From an uncultured Lachnospiraceae bacterium (lineage in GTDB: Bacteria > Bacillota > Clostridia > Lachnospirales > Lachnospiraceae): 64,000 nt of DNA. The DNA lies in contig CAJUMJ010000058.1 of assembly GCA_910587095.1 (NCBI GenBank), positions 87,852-151,851 of the forward strand, in the 5' to 3' direction. The position numbers and the translations under genes are program-made. Under the pieces are notes generated by a model. It did not search any database. It saw only the letters and a list, made by a program, of their open reading frames with translations, and was not told the origin of the DNA. Of the stretch, positions 8,005 through 17,460 are shown piece by piece (position 1 is the first letter of the stretch; each line of letters starts with the position of its first letter).

Positions 8005-9105
8005 CTATATGTCGCGGCTTTGCTGCAGCGCTTCCAGCGCCGGGCCCAATGACCACGGATACGCGCCGTAGCGCTGTGGGTAGCATGAAAAGCCCTCGCA
8101 CTCTGCCGAACACTGATATACCGTCCCGCCTCTGACCGATCGCTCCAGTGCGCTTCTTCCCGCTTTCAGCGCATTTTCGTACTTCTCGCCCACGAGAACG
8201 CCGCTCTCTATGCCCTGTCTTAAACCGGCGCAGATCATCCCTGTGGCAGAGGTATCCGCCGGCCCTTCCAGCGCCTCGAGCTGCCAGGAAAAATATCCGT
8301 CCTGTCTCTGATACGCCATAACCGCGTCGACAAATCCGACGCAGGAGTCTTTAAGCTTCTCCCTGCCGTACCCGGAAACCATACAGCCCATCATCCCGCG
8401 CAAAAGCCATCCCACAGCCCTTCCCCAGCCGATAATCCCGTATTTGCAGCCATCCTTCCCGTCGTAACCGTGGTAAGGAAGCCCCGTCACACCGTCCATG
8501 CCGTAGGATAAAAAATTCACGATCTGCAAAACCGCCAGCTCCTTATATTCCTTTTTGTCAAAAGTCTCCCCGTACCGGTAGAGAAAAGGGCAGGCAAGGC
8601 CGACGCTGTCGGCAAAAACCAATGCCTCCCCATGAGCCGGCCGGTAAATCAGGCTCCCTGTCCCATCCTTCGGATGCTCTTTCGCAAAGACAGCCAGCCT
8701 GTCAAGACACGCCTCGAGCGCTCCGGCCGAAAAGCTTCCCGAAAATTCCGACTCTTCCGTCCGTACATCCAAATAAATATTTAGCAACGTTTCCCCCGCC
8801 AGTAAATCATCCAGAACCGCAAGCGGCATGCCTTTTTTCAACCATCTTCCGAAATATGCCGCAAGCGATATGTCTATGCTCTCTGTCCCGACATCGGCAT
8901 CCTCCCCGGCCTCCAAAAGCTCCTTTCTGCAAAACCACAGTCCCGCCGCCAGAAGCCCTGTCGGCCAGAATACCGGATCTTCCCCCTGCACTTTTTGGCG
9001 GAGTATATATCGTTTGACCAGATATTTGCATTTTGCCCGCGTGTCAAAAACGCCATACCGGAGCAATTCTTTACAGGCATTATCCAACAAAGGGATCTTA
9101 TTCAT
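8005..9105 (-). CDS. GH88/GH105-like unsaturated uronyl hydrolase family protein
   Basis: The ATG at 9105 is chosen over an upstream extension because GGAGG lies five bases before it; it overlaps the flippase stop by 8 bases. The 366-residue protein shows the six-hairpin toroid signatures of glycoside hydrolase families 88/105: WGRAVGWLLRGM near residue 240, DGYFSWQLEA and DTSATGM near 290. These enzymes remove unsaturated uronic acids from oligosaccharides made by polysaccharide lyases. There is no signal peptide, so it acts in the cytoplasm. Its position among biosynthesis genes, directly after a Wzx flippase, is odd for a degradative enzyme. It may trim intermediates or have another role. 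Confidence 0.72.
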   Translation of the reverse strand: MNKIPLLDNACKELLRYGVFDTRAKCKYLVKRYILRQKVQGEDPVFWPTGLLAAGLWFCRKELLEAGEDADVGTESIDISLAAYFGRWLKKGMPLAVLDDLLAGETLLNIYLDVRTEESEFSGSFSAGALEACLDRLAVFAKEHPKDGTGSLIYRPAHGEALVFADSVGLACPFLYRYGETFDKKEYKELAVLQIVNFLSYGMDGVTGLPYHGYDGKDGCKYGIIGWGRAVGWLLRGMMGCMVSGYGREKLKDSCVGFVDAVMAYQRQDGYFSWQLEALEGPADTSATGMICAGLRQGIESGVLVGEKYENALKAGRSALERSVRGGTVYQCSAECEGFSCYPQRYGAYPWSLGPALEALQQSRDI

Positions 9106-10675
9106 CAAAACCTCCCTTCCGGGATTGTTCTCCCGGAAAAACGCTTCGGAGTATCGGTATCCTCTGCGCCGCCGCACTCCACAGGTAGGAAAACTCCTCC
9201 GTCCTGTGAAACACCGCCAGAAACGCCAGATTGTACAGAACGGTTATAATAATCACCATGACGGCAAAAGTCAAAATCGTAACCTCCCCCATGACGACGT
9301 GCCTGATCGGCGTAATCACCGCTCCCACCGTAAGAATCACTCCGATATATTTCATGGAATCCCTGAAATAAGCTCCCGCCTTTTTATCAAAGCAGACCCG
9401 GTAAATGATTCCGGGCCGGATCAGGTTCGCCAGAATACCGGATACAAGAGTCCCCACATAGACGCCCGTCACACCGATCTTTATCACAAGCGCAATCGAA
9501 ACCGCCAGGTTGACGGCTCCCTGCACCAAAGGCAGATACCGATCCTGCTCGAAAAGGCCCGAAGCGATCTTGAAGTTGAGAAGTACCGTGCGTCCGCCTT
9601 TCAGATAAAAGTCCGTCACTAAAAGCGTCACCGTAATCCATGGCAGCGTCCAGCTTTCATCCCTCAGCCAAACCCCTCCGATAAAGGGGGAGAGCAGGTG
9701 AAAAAAGCCCACCGCGCCAAAACCGAAGAGCCAGCAGGCGAAAAAGCGGTACACCTTAAAGAGAAGATACTGCCTCTCCTTCGACTCCGTGGCCACCACA
9801 TTGCCGAAGCCCGAAATCACGGAGTCAAATATAATATTCACAAAGTTTCCCACATAAGTAATGATGTAGACATAATTGTCCACAACAGCCGCGGTATCTA
9901 CGTTGACAAAGGAGGAGATGACAATCTTGTCGGTCTGCAGTCTGGCCACATCCCCGACCTTGTGGCAGATAAGCGCCTTAGTCTTGGTAGCCACGACCTG
10001 CGTCTCTTCCCTTGTAAGTTTTTTCACATCCTTATCCAGCAGATACGGGTACAGTCTGTTCAGATAAACCGTCACAAAAATCTTTTGCAGCAGCTCTACC
10101 GCTGACTGCGCCAGCAGATAAAAGAGGAAATTGCGGGTGAGAACCAAAACGGTGATCTGTGCGGCAGCCGTAGCCGCTTTTGTCAGGGTAGTGATATTTG
10201 TCTGGATATAGTTTTTCTGTTCCGCGTTTACCAGACTGTACTTATAGGTGACAAAATAGCTGATCACCGTATTAAACAAGAACAGATAATAGTACAGCGT
10301 CAGCTCTCCCACAGTCAGATTGCCCGGATTTTTCAGGATATATTTCAAAAACGGGGAAATCGAGATCCCCAAAAGGGCAATCACACCCGCAATGGTCAGA
10401 TACGCCTTTTTGTAGAAGCGCATGTATGACTTGATTTTTTCGATGTTACGCTCCGCCACGGGCTTATAGAGACTGTAGTTTAAGGCCGTACCAATTCCCA
10501 GCTCCGTCAAGGACAGCACGCTCAAAACATCCGTGTATACGCTGTTTACCCCGGAGAGCGTCCTTCCCAGCACATAAATAAAGACCGTCCGCTGGATGAA
10601 ATTCACCAGCAGGATCACCAGATTGCTGGCCAATCCGAATATAATATTTTTTCCGGCTTTCTGTATTCTGCCCAT
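9098..10675 (-). CDS. Wzx-type polysaccharide flippase (MATE/MOP superfamily)
   Basis: This 525-residue protein has about 12-14 hydrophobic segments and the typical N-terminus of oligosaccharide flippases, NIIFGLASNLVILLVNFIQRTVFIY-like, followed by GVNSVYTDVLSVLSL and TELGIGTALNYSLYKP. This is the Firmicute sugar translocase version of the MOP superfamily. It should move undecaprenyl-diphosphate-linked repeat units from the cytoplasmic to the outer face, supplying a Wzy polymerase such as those at 6346 and 17459. It lies 3 bases after the pyruvyl transferase gene and overlaps the GH88/105-like gene, so all three are in one transcript. The other exporter in the window is an ABC transporter at 23167. 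Confidence 0.9.
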   Translation of the reverse strand: MGRIQKAGKNIIFGLASNLVILLVNFIQRTVFIYVLGRTLSGVNSVYTDVLSVLSLTELGIGTALNYSLYKPVAERNIEKIKSYMRFYKKAYLTIAGVIALLGISISPFLKYILKNPGNLTVGELTLYYYLFLFNTVISYFVTYKYSLVNAEQKNYIQTNITTLTKAATAAAQITVLVLTRNFLFYLLAQSAVELLQKIFVTVYLNRLYPYLLDKDVKKLTREETQVVATKTKALICHKVGDVARLQTDKIVISSFVNVDTAAVVDNYVYIITYVGNFVNIIFDSVISGFGNVVATESKERQYLLFKVYRFFACWLFGFGAVGFFHLLSPFIGGVWLRDESWTLPWITVTLLVTDFYLKGGRTVLLNFKIASGLFEQDRYLPLVQGAVNLAVSIALVIKIGVTGVYVGTLVSGILANLIRPGIIYRVCFDKKAGAYFRDSMKYIGVILTVGAVITPIRHVVMGEVTILTFAVMVIIITVLYNLAFLAVFHRTEEFSYLWSAAAQRIPILRSVFPGEQSRKGGFDE

Positions 10676-10678
10676 ACC

Positions 10679-11875
10679 CTATTCGCTTTCGTGCAGTTCC
10701 CGCCACAGCCTGCGCAGCTCCTCCCCGGCCTGTACCGCCTTTTGGCAGTACTCCGGCATAATGTCCCGCAGTCTTTGCCTGATTTCGTCCTCTCTCTCCA
10801 TCAGCCACTCAAACGCGCCGATCAGCTCCTCCGGGGCCATAAGCGTCTGCACCGGCAATACATAATGCGCCGAGTCACCGAAGAGATCCTTTGCGATCCC
10901 CCTGGCTTTCACGGAATATCCCACGACAAGCGTGGGAACCATGGAGGAGTAGGCCGCAATGGTCGCGTGTGTTCTCGCCCCGATAAACGCCCGGCACTTG
11001 GAAATGACATATTTGACTTTCTGACAGGACATATCCTCGAACTGCACGACCCTGTCATTGCCCTGGTAAACGCTGTACAGCTCATGGATTGTCAGTCTGT
11101 CATCATTATATTTCCACATCACATGGGGAATAAGCGCGATGTGACAGTCCGTCGTCTCCAAAATATGATCGATCAGTTTCCTGTAATTTTCTATCGTTAT
11201 CCCGTCTTTTTCTTCGTATTTGATAATCATCGGGCTGATGTTTATGCCGATGGTGTTTCCCTCGGCGAAACCGTAAGGGAGCTTCACCTCCTCCGGTTTC
11301 AAGGCGAAAGCCGGATCGGGAAACTGCTTCACATTCTCCGTGATCCCCGCCTCTTTCAGCGCTTGTGTGGTAATCGATTCCCTGGGGGTAATCAGCGCAT
11401 AACGCCGCATATCCTCAACTACCTCTGGTTCTTTTAAAAGCGCGGGTTCCAGGGAACACCCCCACAGAACGGTCTTTGCCCCCGCGCGGTTAAAAGCGCT
11501 GTTGGCGGTAATGGCTTCCTTTTTCGAGAGCTCGTAACAGTACATGTCCCCGCCGATGGAGAGATAGAGAGGAGCAAGGTTTTTTCCCATCACCTCACGG
11601 AAGCGGTAACGCATAAAAGACTCCGGGTCCTTAAAAATCTTCCGCCAGGCATAGTACCACACATGCGCAAAAAAATGCTCCGCAATCTTTCGCTCCTGCA
11701 GGATATCACAGAGAGGCTCCACAGAATAGTGCCTGTCCTCCCGCTCGCTGTTCGTCACCAAAAGCTTTGGAATCTCTTCTATCATATGGCACGTGCTGTT
11801 GACAATCGCCTCACAGCCATGGTTTCCGCTGCCGCCATGTAAATACATGACAAGTTTGTCATTTTTATGTTCCAT
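10679..11875 (-). CDS. Polysaccharide pyruvyl transferase family protein
   Basis: The ATG at 11875 gives 398 residues beginning MEHKNDKLVMYLHGGSGNHG, the usual N-terminus of this family (PF04230). An ATG at 11938 inside the preceding gene lacks a ribosome site, so the start is only moderately certain. Family motifs include YLSIGGDMY near residue 105, the IGARTHATIAAYSS block with its conserved histidine near 298, and VVGYSVKARGIA. Such enzymes transfer a ketal pyruvate from phosphoenolpyruvate to a sugar, adding a negative charge, as in colanic acid and secondary cell wall polymers. Located between a GT2 enzyme and the Wzx flippase, it probably acts on the lipid-linked repeat unit in the cytoplasm. 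Confidence 0.85.
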   Translation of the reverse strand: MEHKNDKLVMYLHGGSGNHGCEAIVNSTCHMIEEIPKLLVTNSEREDRHYSVEPLCDILQERKIAEHFFAHVWYYAWRKIFKDPESFMRYRFREVMGKNLAPLYLSIGGDMYCYELSKKEAITANSAFNRAGAKTVLWGCSLEPALLKEPEVVEDMRRYALITPRESITTQALKEAGITENVKQFPDPAFALKPEEVKLPYGFAEGNTIGINISPMIIKYEEKDGITIENYRKLIDHILETTDCHIALIPHVMWKYNDDRLTIHELYSVYQGNDRVVQFEDMSCQKVKYVISKCRAFIGARTHATIAAYSSMVPTLVVGYSVKARGIAKDLFGDSAHYVLPVQTLMAPEELIGAFEWLMEREDEIRQRLRDIMPEYCQKAVQAGEELRRLWRELHESE

Positions 11876-11921
11876 ACCGTTATTAAGCCTTTCCGTTTTT
11901 CCACCGCCCATTATATCATAC

Positions 11922-12938
11922 TTATTTCTTTTTGTCATAGATGCGCAGAATCAGGCGCAGGACGCGCAGGAGCATACCGCCCGGATAGAGCATTCCCATA
12001 TACAGAAGCTGGTTTGCGCGGTCGGTCACGGTTATCGGCGTATTTTGCAAAAGCGCCTTTATTTTCTCCTCCCCAAAAACGTCCTGTATCCTCTTTCTGT
12101 ATTCCCTATCCGGGCTCCGCAGCTCGTTTTTTATCACATACAAAAGCATGTAGCAATGTTCTCTCGAAAGCGCCCCCTCCCTGTCGGGGGCTTTCTTCCC
12201 CTCCGCCTCGCGCAAAAGAGCCGCCATCAGTTTTTGTACGTTTTCATATAAATTTTTGTCATAGCTGTGGACGAGCGACCCGGAAACATACCGGTAATGA
12301 TAATAAAACGCGTCCTTCATAATCACTACACGCACAGCGCCAAGCAAAGCGGGATACATCAGATTGGCGTCGTCCCCGAAGCGCAGGCTGTAATCATAAT
12401 ACTTCTCATTTCCGTCAAAAAGCGATTTTTCACACAGCTTCATGCAACGCGAAAGCGAGACGGTTCTTCTCTCCTGCCCGATCAGCCCCGCCTTTAGCTG
12501 CCGCAGGCTGTCCCCCTCGTAGACGCCGGGCTCCACATTGCACCGGACCTTCTGCGTGTTTCTCTGCTTTTCCATCACATAGTTGCAGCAGACAAGTTCC
12601 CGCTCTACGCCCCGAAGCCGTTGTGTCATCTGGGCGATCATTTCGGTTTCCAGATAGTCGTCGCCATCCACAAACATATAATACCCGCCTTGGGCCGCCT
12701 TCATGCCTGCCGCGCAGGCCGCCGTCGGCCCGCCGTTTTTTTGATGAATCACCCTGACCCGGCCGTCCTTCGCCACGTAACGATCGCAGATTTCACCGCT
12801 TCCGTCCGCGGATTCGTCGTCCACCAGCACAACTTCCAGATGCTTATATGTCTGTGAAAGGATACTTTCCACACACTGTTCCAGATACTCTTTTTTATTG
12901 TACACCGGGACGATCACACTGACCAGATACTGCCTCAT
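11922..12938 (-). CDS. GT2 family glycosyltransferase
   Basis: This 338-residue GT-A enzyme starts with the family-2 N-terminus VSVIVPVYNKKEYLEQCVESI. It has the nucleotide-sugar residues VDDESADGSGEICD near 39 and the metal-binding DGDDY near residue 92. It is related to the EpsJ/CpsI type of capsule enzymes and acts at the cytoplasmic membrane face. AAAGGAG lies upstream of the ATG. It follows the GT11 gene by 16 bases. A C-terminal basic tail of about 15 residues (LRVLRLILRIYDKKK) may bind the membrane. Confidence 0.9.
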   Translation of the reverse strand: MRQYLVSVIVPVYNKKEYLEQCVESILSQTYKHLEVVLVDDESADGSGEICDRYVAKDGRVRVIHQKNGGPTAACAAGMKAAQGGYYMFVDGDDYLETEMIAQMTQRLRGVERELVCCNYVMEKQRNTQKVRCNVEPGVYEGDSLRQLKAGLIGQERRTVSLSRCMKLCEKSLFDGNEKYYDYSLRFGDDANLMYPALLGAVRVVIMKDAFYYHYRYVSGSLVHSYDKNLYENVQKLMAALLREAEGKKAPDREGALSREHCYMLLYVIKNELRSPDREYRKRIQDVFGEEKIKALLQNTPITVTDRANQLLYMGMLYPGGMLLRVLRLILRIYDKKK

Positions 12939-12954
12939 ACAATCCTGCTCCTTT

Positions 12955-13881
12955 TTACACCGTGTCCCCCTGCGGGGTGATCAGCGTCCATCCTTTCCAA
13001 AGCTCTTTCATCTGCTCCGGTATGCAGACTTGCGTATTCTTATGGATAGACGGACGTATCATAATTTTATCCTGATTCGCGTTAAGCCTCGCCCCCCAAA
13101 AACTAAAGGTACTGTTGGCGCATATGTGATGCCTGCATCTGCTCATCAGCATCATGTCATAAAAGCTGTCTTTTCCCCTGTTCCAGTCGATTACCTGGTA
13201 CGCTTCCCCCTGATAGCGTTCCCTCACATAGGCGCCGTCATCGGAAAACAGGAAAAACCTCGCCCCGGGGAGCCTCTCTCTCATATACCCCATGGCTCTT
13301 TCATAATAGGCGTCCGTACAGATTCCGCCAAAGAGGGCGGCATTTACATCATCCAGATAATCTCCCCGCCTGATATGCACGCTGACAGACTGTGTCTCCT
13401 CCATCAGCCTGATTGTCTCCTCGTTTTTCTTTTGCAGCGTTTCATCCGCACTTCTCGGAAAAGAGATATCCTTTCTTAAAATATCCATAATATCCGCATA
13501 GTATTTGTCGCAGGCCCAATACCCTGTCAGATATTTCCGGTCCATCGAAAAAATTTCCCCGTGGTACATCCCGCTCTCCTCAAAGGATGGGGCTTTAGAA
13601 GGACAAAGCTTTCTCCTCAATTTCGCGCCGGCGCTCTCCGGTTCCTCCCATAATCTCCCCAGCACGGAGCGAATTTCCGTATCCGTCGCTCTCCTGTACG
13701 GAAGCTTCTCGAAGTAGGCAAGCTCCAGATCTCTTCCCGCCGCCATACCCGCCTGCAGCTCTTTGTCAAAAAACCAGGAAGTGTCAAGCCTTGCGTCCTT
13801 GCCCATATGCTCAAGCTTTCTATACAGGGCATACTGCTGTAACTGGTTACCCAGCCCGCCCATCGCTCTGACAATCACCAT
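12955..13881 (-). CDS. GT11 alpha-1,2-fucosyltransferase-like enzyme
   Basis: This 308-residue protein starts MVIVRAMGGLGNQLQQYALY, the N-terminal signature of GT11. It carries the HIRRGDYLDD motif near residue 140, whose arginine binds GDP-fucose in characterised alpha-1,2-fucosyltransferases. It also has CANSTFSFWGARLN near residue 255. No GDP-fucose synthesis genes are in this window, so the donor would come from elsewhere, or the enzyme uses another donor such as GDP-L-galactose. It is one of three GT11-like genes here (others at 22113 and 24985). The ORF overlaps the GT2 gene upstream by 35 bases. Confidence 0.88.
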   Translation of the reverse strand: MVIVRAMGGLGNQLQQYALYRKLEHMGKDARLDTSWFFDKELQAGMAAGRDLELAYFEKLPYRRATDTEIRSVLGRLWEEPESAGAKLRRKLCPSKAPSFEESGMYHGEIFSMDRKYLTGYWACDKYYADIMDILRKDISFPRSADETLQKKNEETIRLMEETQSVSVHIRRGDYLDDVNAALFGGICTDAYYERAMGYMRERLPGARFFLFSDDGAYVRERYQGEAYQVIDWNRGKDSFYDMMLMSRCRHHICANSTFSFWGARLNANQDKIMIRPSIHKNTQVCIPEQMKELWKGWTLITPQGDTV

Positions 13882-14890
13882 GTCTTCTGCTCCTCCAAAA
13901 ATGATAGATATGCATGTAGGTGTGCGGGAAAAAGAGGAACACGCCCGCTTTCAGCCGATAGCCCGCGGACAGCTTTCCAAAAACGCCCCTCACCTTACCT
14001 ATCCTTTTTAATTTGCTGCGGCACGCCGTGACACAATCCTCATATTTGTCTCTCTGCGCCGTAGAAAGTTCGGCCAGCTTTCCCGCCGTAAGCATGATAC
14101 CCATGATGCAAAGCGCGCTCACCTGCGCATCCAGACTCTCGTCCGTGCGCCGCACTTCCTCCTTGGCAAGCTCCCAGCAGGTGATCTGATCCATATACCG
14201 CGGTGTGAACGGCCTGTTGATAGCTCCCTGCGGATTCTGGTAGTAGCCGTAGCCCTCAAACGCTGTCTCCGTTATCCGGCCGACGCGTCCGAGAAGCTGC
14301 AGTACGAACAACATATCCTCGCCGATCGTAAGTCCCGCCCTGAAACGCGTCTCTCCTATGACCTCCCTCCGGTACAGCTTGCTCCAACACCTGCTGTTTC
14401 CCTGAAGCAGGAAATCCCTGAGATACCGATCCCCGTCGCAAGTCACCGTCTCCTCCTCGTCCGTCTGCGCTTCGACCCCTCTCGCCCACTGCGTCTCATC
14501 GCTCCACATGAAAAAACGACAGCCCGCCATATCGCTTCCTGTCCGCTCCATACAGTCGCAAAGCTTCCGCAGCATGGCCGGGTGAAGTCTGTCGTCCGCA
14601 TCCACAAAAGTGACAAGCGTCCCCACAGCGTCGTCAAGTCCTGCGTTTCGCGCGACGGAAACGCCCTGATCGCAAGTGTCAAGTACACGCACATTGCCAT
14701 ATTTCTTTTGCAGATCGGCGCACACGTCGGCCGTTTTGTCCTTTGAGCCGTCGTTGACTATGATTATCTCCAAGTTCTTATACGTCTGGTTTTCTATGCT
14801 CCTGATACAGTTCTCCAGATAGGCCTGTCCGTTATAGACAGGCACAATCACACTGATCAGCTCTCCTTCACGATCCGGTCCGCCCGCCAT
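13847..14890 (-). CDS. GT2 family glycosyltransferase
   Basis: The ATG at 14890 has a perfect AGGAGG eight bases upstream and is preferred over an in-frame GTG at 14899. The 347-residue protein has the GT2 motifs ISVIVPVYNGQAYL, VNDGSKDKT near residue 46 and FVDADDRLHP near 91, where DAD binds the metal and nucleotide. It overlaps both the GT4 gene before it (23 bases) and the GT11 gene after it (35 bases), so the three are translationally linked. It probably adds one sugar of the repeat unit. Confidence 0.9.
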   Translation of the reverse strand: MAGGPDREGELISVIVPVYNGQAYLENCIRSIENQTYKNLEIIIVNDGSKDKTADVCADLQKKYGNVRVLDTCDQGVSVARNAGLDDAVGTLVTFVDADDRLHPAMLRKLCDCMERTGSDMAGCRFFMWSDETQWARGVEAQTDEEETVTCDGDRYLRDFLLQGNSRCWSKLYRREVIGETRFRAGLTIGEDMLFVLQLLGRVGRITETAFEGYGYYQNPQGAINRPFTPRYMDQITCWELAKEEVRRTDESLDAQVSALCIMGIMLTAGKLAELSTAQRDKYEDCVTACRSKLKRIGKVRGVFGKLSAGYRLKAGVFLFFPHTYMHIYHFWRSRRHGDCQSDGRAG

Positions 14891-15950
14891 TGCCTGCACC
14901 TCCTACCGCCTCATAAATCTCCAGAAGCCGTTCGATGTGGTATTCCATGGAAAATTCCGCCTCCGCCTTCTGTCTGGCATTTTCCCCGAGCATACGACAA
15001 AGCCCCGGATCGTCCAGCAGTCTGAGTATTCCCTTTTCCAGCGCCTTTTCGTCCCGTGGCCTCACCAACAGCCCGGTCTTTTCATCCTCAATCATATCCG
15101 GGATTCCCCCGGTGTCGGAAGCCACGATGCCACAGTTATATGCCATAGCTTCCAGGATCGACACGGACTGCCCTTCAAAGTAGGAGGGCATCACAAAAAT
15201 ATCGCACTCCCGCAGATACTTTTGCTTCACGTCGCCGCCGACCCATCCAAGCTCCGTCACGCAGTCTCCAAGCGACAACATCTGCTCCCGCAGTTTAACG
15301 TCCTCCCATATCCCTCCCAGATAAAGCCGCACGTCGGGGTAGCGCCGCAAAAGTTCCGGCATGACAGACAAAAGCTCCCCGATTCCCTTCTCCCTGCAAA
15401 TTCTCCCCAAAAACAAGATTTTATGGACGCCGCATCGCTTCTCTACTCTCGCCGGAAGCTGTATGGCATCCGGCAGCACCGTGATTTTGTCCCGGCCGAT
15501 AATTTCACCGAAAAAGTCCTTCCAAGCCGTTCCCAGCACAAGAAAAGCGTCGCCTTTGGAAAGCGTCTCTTTCACGCGCCCTCTTCCCGCATTCCCTATC
15601 TCCTTGTCATAAAAATCCGGGAAATTCCCGCCGTGCTGGTGGATGACCAGCTTTTTGCCGAAAGCTTTCGCCGTCCATACAAAAACGGCTTTCCGGTAAT
15701 AACTCATATCCGACGCCATGTTGACATGCACGATATCATAGCGCGGCAGATTTACGAGAAACCGGATATAAGCCATCCCGGCCCGCGCCAGCTTTTTCCA
15801 TTTCGTCCCTTCCACCATCGTGCCGATGTAGCGCAGATCGATCCGTCTGTCCAGCCCGGCTTCATAGTAATTGTTGACCACGCCTGATATCCCGCCGTGC
15901 ACGCTTCTGTCAGGGCCGACCATCAATACCTTGTATCTGTCTCTCTCCAT
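14868..15950 (-). CDS. GT4 family glycosyltransferase
   Basis: This 360-residue GT-B enzyme starts with the loop GPDRSVHGGISGVVNNYY, typical of GT4 enzymes acting on prenyl-linked acceptors. It has FLGRICREKGIGELL near residue 178 and the donor site FEGQSVSILEAMAYN near 258. Its start overlaps the stop of the initiating transferase gene by one base, so it is a good candidate for the second sugar transfer on the undecaprenyl-diphosphate sugar made by that enzyme. Sugar specificity is unknown. Confidence 0.88.
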   Translation of the reverse strand: MERDRYKVLMVGPDRSVHGGISGVVNNYYEAGLDRRIDLRYIGTMVEGTKWKKLARAGMAYIRFLVNLPRYDIVHVNMASDMSYYRKAVFVWTAKAFGKKLVIHQHGGNFPDFYDKEIGNAGRGRVKETLSKGDAFLVLGTAWKDFFGEIIGRDKITVLPDAIQLPARVEKRCGVHKILFLGRICREKGIGELLSVMPELLRRYPDVRLYLGGIWEDVKLREQMLSLGDCVTELGWVGGDVKQKYLRECDIFVMPSYFEGQSVSILEAMAYNCGIVASDTGGIPDMIEDEKTGLLVRPRDEKALEKGILRLLDDPGLCRMLGENARQKAEAEFSMEYHIERLLEIYEAVGGAGNGGRTGS

Positions 15951-17362
15951 TATTTTGAGCCTTTCCCCGTCAGCACCACCACAACCGTCTGAAACAATAT
16001 TTTGATATCGAGCCCGAGCGTCCAGTTGTCAATGTATTCCAAATCCAGCTTAACCACCTCGTCAAAATCCACGATCTCGCTGCGTCCGCTGATCTGCCAA
16101 AGTCCCGTCAAACCCGGCGTCATGCTGATTCTGCGCCTGTAGTGGGAATTGTACTGCTCAAACTCTCCCTCCGTCGGCGGCCTTGTCCCGACCAGACTCA
16201 TATCGCCCTTGAGTATATTCAAAAATTGCGGCAGCTCGTCGATGCTCGTCTTTCTGATAAATTTGCCGACTTTCGTGATGCGGGGGTCGTTCTCCATCTT
16301 GAACATAAGCCCCTGCATTTCGTTTTGCGCTTCCAGCTCCTTCTTCCTCTCCTCCGCGTCGATATACATGGAACGGAACTTGTATATCTTAAAGCGGCGT
16401 CCGTTTTTACCGATTCTCGTCTGTGCAAAGAAAACCGGCCCCGGCGAATCGCATTTGATGGCAATCGCCACAAAGGGTATCATAACAGCCGTTATAACGC
16501 ACCCCACCAGTCCCCCGGCAATATCGATCAGCCGTTTGACTACCATGCGTCTGTAGTCAAAATGATTGATGGAGTAGGTCACAACCGTGTATCCCGCAAA
16601 GCTCCCCACACGCACTTCCTTGCTCGGCCTTTCTATGATGTCAATATTGTAATGGCAGGCGACCCCCATGGACTCCAGATCGTAAATAATGTGCTTCACA
16701 TAAGCCATATCCTCGTCCGGCAAATCGATGAACACCTCGTCCAAAGGCATCTGCCTCGCCATGGAGAGCACGTTTTCCCGGTTCGCGTTCACCGTAACGC
16801 CCTCCACAATCTCCCCTTTCCTGTCCGCGTCCACACAAGCAAGCGCAACGATCTCATAGTTGATATCCATAGCTTCTTTGAGCCTTGCCACCGTCTTTTC
16901 AAGCTCCTTGTCCTTCGCTATGATCATCATTTTTACAATGTTGGATTTCGCTGTAAAATATACCCGAAGCCCCTTTTTCATGAAGAGTCTGACGAGCCAT
17001 ATGATCACCACATTCAGAATGGCGAAATACCCCATCACCAGGCGGGAGACGTCCGCGCCCCTTTGCAGCATAAAGAGAAGGGCCATCACGGACAACTCCA
17101 TAAATATATTAAATTTGGTGACCGCAATCAGCTCGACCAGCATTCCCCGTTTGATAAACTCCCTGTTCCAGTCGAACAGAAAGCTGTAAATCGTGCAGAA
17201 CAGCAAAAAGCCGACGCACACCACGAAGTGCAGCTCCGGCTCCATGACGCGGGCAAATTTGCCAAACCGCATCAATATGGCGATGGTATATGCCAGTGCA
17301 ATGCTGACCAGATCGGAAAAGAGCAGTAAATAGCTCTCTATCAGTTTCATTCTACGGTTCAT
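15950..17362 (-). CDS. Polytopic polyprenyl glycosylphosphotransferase (WbaP/CpsE type)
   Basis: The ATG at 17362 is chosen because TGAGG lies six bases upstream. The 470-residue protein has four to five N-terminal membrane segments, a central Rossmann-like CoA-binding-type region and the C-terminal bacterial sugar transferase domain from about residue 280. That domain shows VVKRLIDIAGG, DSPGPVFFAQTRIGKNG, YKFRSMY, DELPQFLNILKGDMSLVGTRP and PGLTGLWQISGR. These are the motifs of enzymes that move a sugar-1-phosphate from UDP-sugar to undecaprenyl phosphate, the first step of repeat-unit assembly. It heads the tightly overlapped gene run down to 13 kb. A second, single-domain enzyme of the same superfamily is at 59270. 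Confidence 0.95.
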   Translation of the reverse strand: MNRRMKLIESYLLLFSDLVSIALAYTIAILMRFGKFARVMEPELHFVVCVGFLLFCTIYSFLFDWNREFIKRGMLVELIAVTKFNIFMELSVMALLFMLQRGADVSRLVMGYFAILNVVIIWLVRLFMKKGLRVYFTAKSNIVKMMIIAKDKELEKTVARLKEAMDINYEIVALACVDADRKGEIVEGVTVNANRENVLSMARQMPLDEVFIDLPDEDMAYVKHIIYDLESMGVACHYNIDIIERPSKEVRVGSFAGYTVVTYSINHFDYRRMVVKRLIDIAGGLVGCVITAVMIPFVAIAIKCDSPGPVFFAQTRIGKNGRRFKIYKFRSMYIDAEERKKELEAQNEMQGLMFKMENDPRITKVGKFIRKTSIDELPQFLNILKGDMSLVGTRPPTEGEFEQYNSHYRRRISMTPGLTGLWQISGRSEIVDFDEVVKLDLEYIDNWTLGLDIKILFQTVVVVLTGKGSK

Positions 17363-17438
17363 GAAAATCCTCATTTCGAAGCGATTACGCGGCTGCATAT
17401 GTTTTCCGTTTCCCGCGCCGCACGCATAATCCGTGTAA

Positions 17439-17460
17439 AATTACCCTTGTTTTGGTAATT
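17439..17460 (-). terminator. Hairpin after the 17.5-kb polymerase gene, weak terminator candidate
   Basis: AATTACC (17439-17445) and GGTAATT (17454-17460) form a perfect 7-base stem with an 8-base loop. On the minus strand it begins right at the TAA stop of the polymerase gene and is followed by TTTTA, a short T run. It could partly end transcription before the initiating transferase gene, which starts about 80 bases further on. The stem is A/T rich, so termination may be partial. Confidence 0.5.
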
